Shown here: in pieces, positions 63,798 to 64,000 of the stretch
Numbering within the stretch: the first letter of the stretch is position 1
How the letters are laid out: every line of letters starts with the position of its first letter
Assembly (NCBI RefSeq): GCF_900199375.1
Contig: NZ_LT900217.1
Location: 3,100,001-3,164,000, forward strand
DNA from: Gordonibacter urolithinfaciens
GTDB lineage: Bacteria; Actinomycetota; Coriobacteriia; Coriobacteriales; Eggerthellaceae
Direction of reading: 5' to 3'
Length of the DNA stretch: 64,000 nt
Notes under the pieces: model-generated
The model's input: only the letters and a program-made list of their open reading frames with translations
Told to the model about the DNA's origin: nothing
Database searches by the model: none
Program-made: the position numbers and the translations under genes

Positions 63798-64000
63798 ATG
63801 GAGAACCATGATGCCCTCGGGGAAGGTTTTTGCAAAGCTCAGGCCGAGCGTCTGAGCCTGCTCGCCCGGATATTCTGGAACGTCGCCGACCGCGAGGCGC
63901 TGGAATCGCTCGATCTCGCCCCGTTCGACGGCATGGGAGAGGCCGTCGAACGGGCGAGGGAGGGCGTCGAGCGGGACCGGAGGCGCGCGCTCGCCGACGA
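63798..64000 (+). CDS. TorD-like molybdoenzyme chaperone, N-terminal part (cut by window edge)
   Basis: An ATG at 63798 with AAGGAGG seven bases before it opens a frame that continues to the window edge (67 full codons). The peptide starts MENHDALGEGFCKAQAERLS and continues LLARIFWN, an all-helical, charged sequence, like the first helices of TorD/DmsD-family chaperones that insert cofactor into molybdoenzymes. Position directly after the catalytic and iron-sulfur genes supports this, but the fragment is too short to be certain. Confidence 0.6.
   Translation, partial: MENHDALGEGFCKAQAERLSLLARIFWNVADREALESLDLAPFDGMGEAVERAREGVERDRRRALAD

Overview
The window is very GC-rich and densely coded. 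It looks like chromosome of an anaerobic gut actinobacterium of class Coriobacteriia, most likely family Eggerthellaceae (Eggerthella/Gordonibacter-like). The grounds are the split rpsP-khpA-rimM-trmD and rplS-rnhB-yraN-comM-dprA-xerC housekeeping clusters, a PPDK/PDRP pair, a DUF5692 membrane protein, and respiratory modules built from a multihaem cytochrome, a Tat-exported flavoprotein reductase and a molybdopterin oxidoreductase. The genus is inference; no rRNA or tRNA gene is present to confirm it.

Region 1 (1-9.7 kb): two divergent signalling/transport modules. On the minus strand a response regulator and sensor kinase precede an FtsX-type permease, its ATPase and a truncated membrane gene. 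On the plus strand a second regulator/kinase pair precedes a second ATPase/permease pair. In both, an 11-bp-period direct repeat of the kind bound by OmpR-type regulators overlaps the stop codon of the kinase gene and faces the transporter genes.

Region 2 (9.9-21 kb): an acetyltransferase, then the translation cluster rpsP-khpA-rimM-trmD, two signal peptidase I genes sharing a 295-bp identical tract, glyQ-glyS, and the ppsR-ppdK pair ending in a strong terminator.

Region 3 (21-37 kb): a CPA2 antiporter; a redox module (DUF5692 protein, TetR regulator, five-motif cytochrome c, FMN lipoprotein, Tat flavoprotein, membrane protein) with a pair of matching TetR-type operators; a double-domain MarR protein; a DUF1847 protein; a P-type ATPase with an altered cation site; mtnA and dgt. 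Several large palindromic repeats lie between genes.

Region 4 (37-48.7 kb): azlCD with a nearly leaderless start, rplS, rnhB, yraN-comM-dprA, a small DUF4160/DUF2442 pair, trmFO-xerC, a lipoprotein, and a TetR/membrane-protein pair preceded by a perfect 37-bp palindrome.

Region 5 (48.9-64 kb): a BceRSAB-like bacteriocin/antibiotic sensing and detoxification cassette, a YgbA-like protein, a PTS EIIC-EAL fusion, uvrA with an SOS-type box, and the start of a molybdopterin oxidoreductase operon (zinc-ribbon protein, catalytic subunit, iron-sulfur subunit, truncated TorD-like chaperone gene).

No CRISPR array, transposase, prophage gene, rRNA or tRNA was seen.
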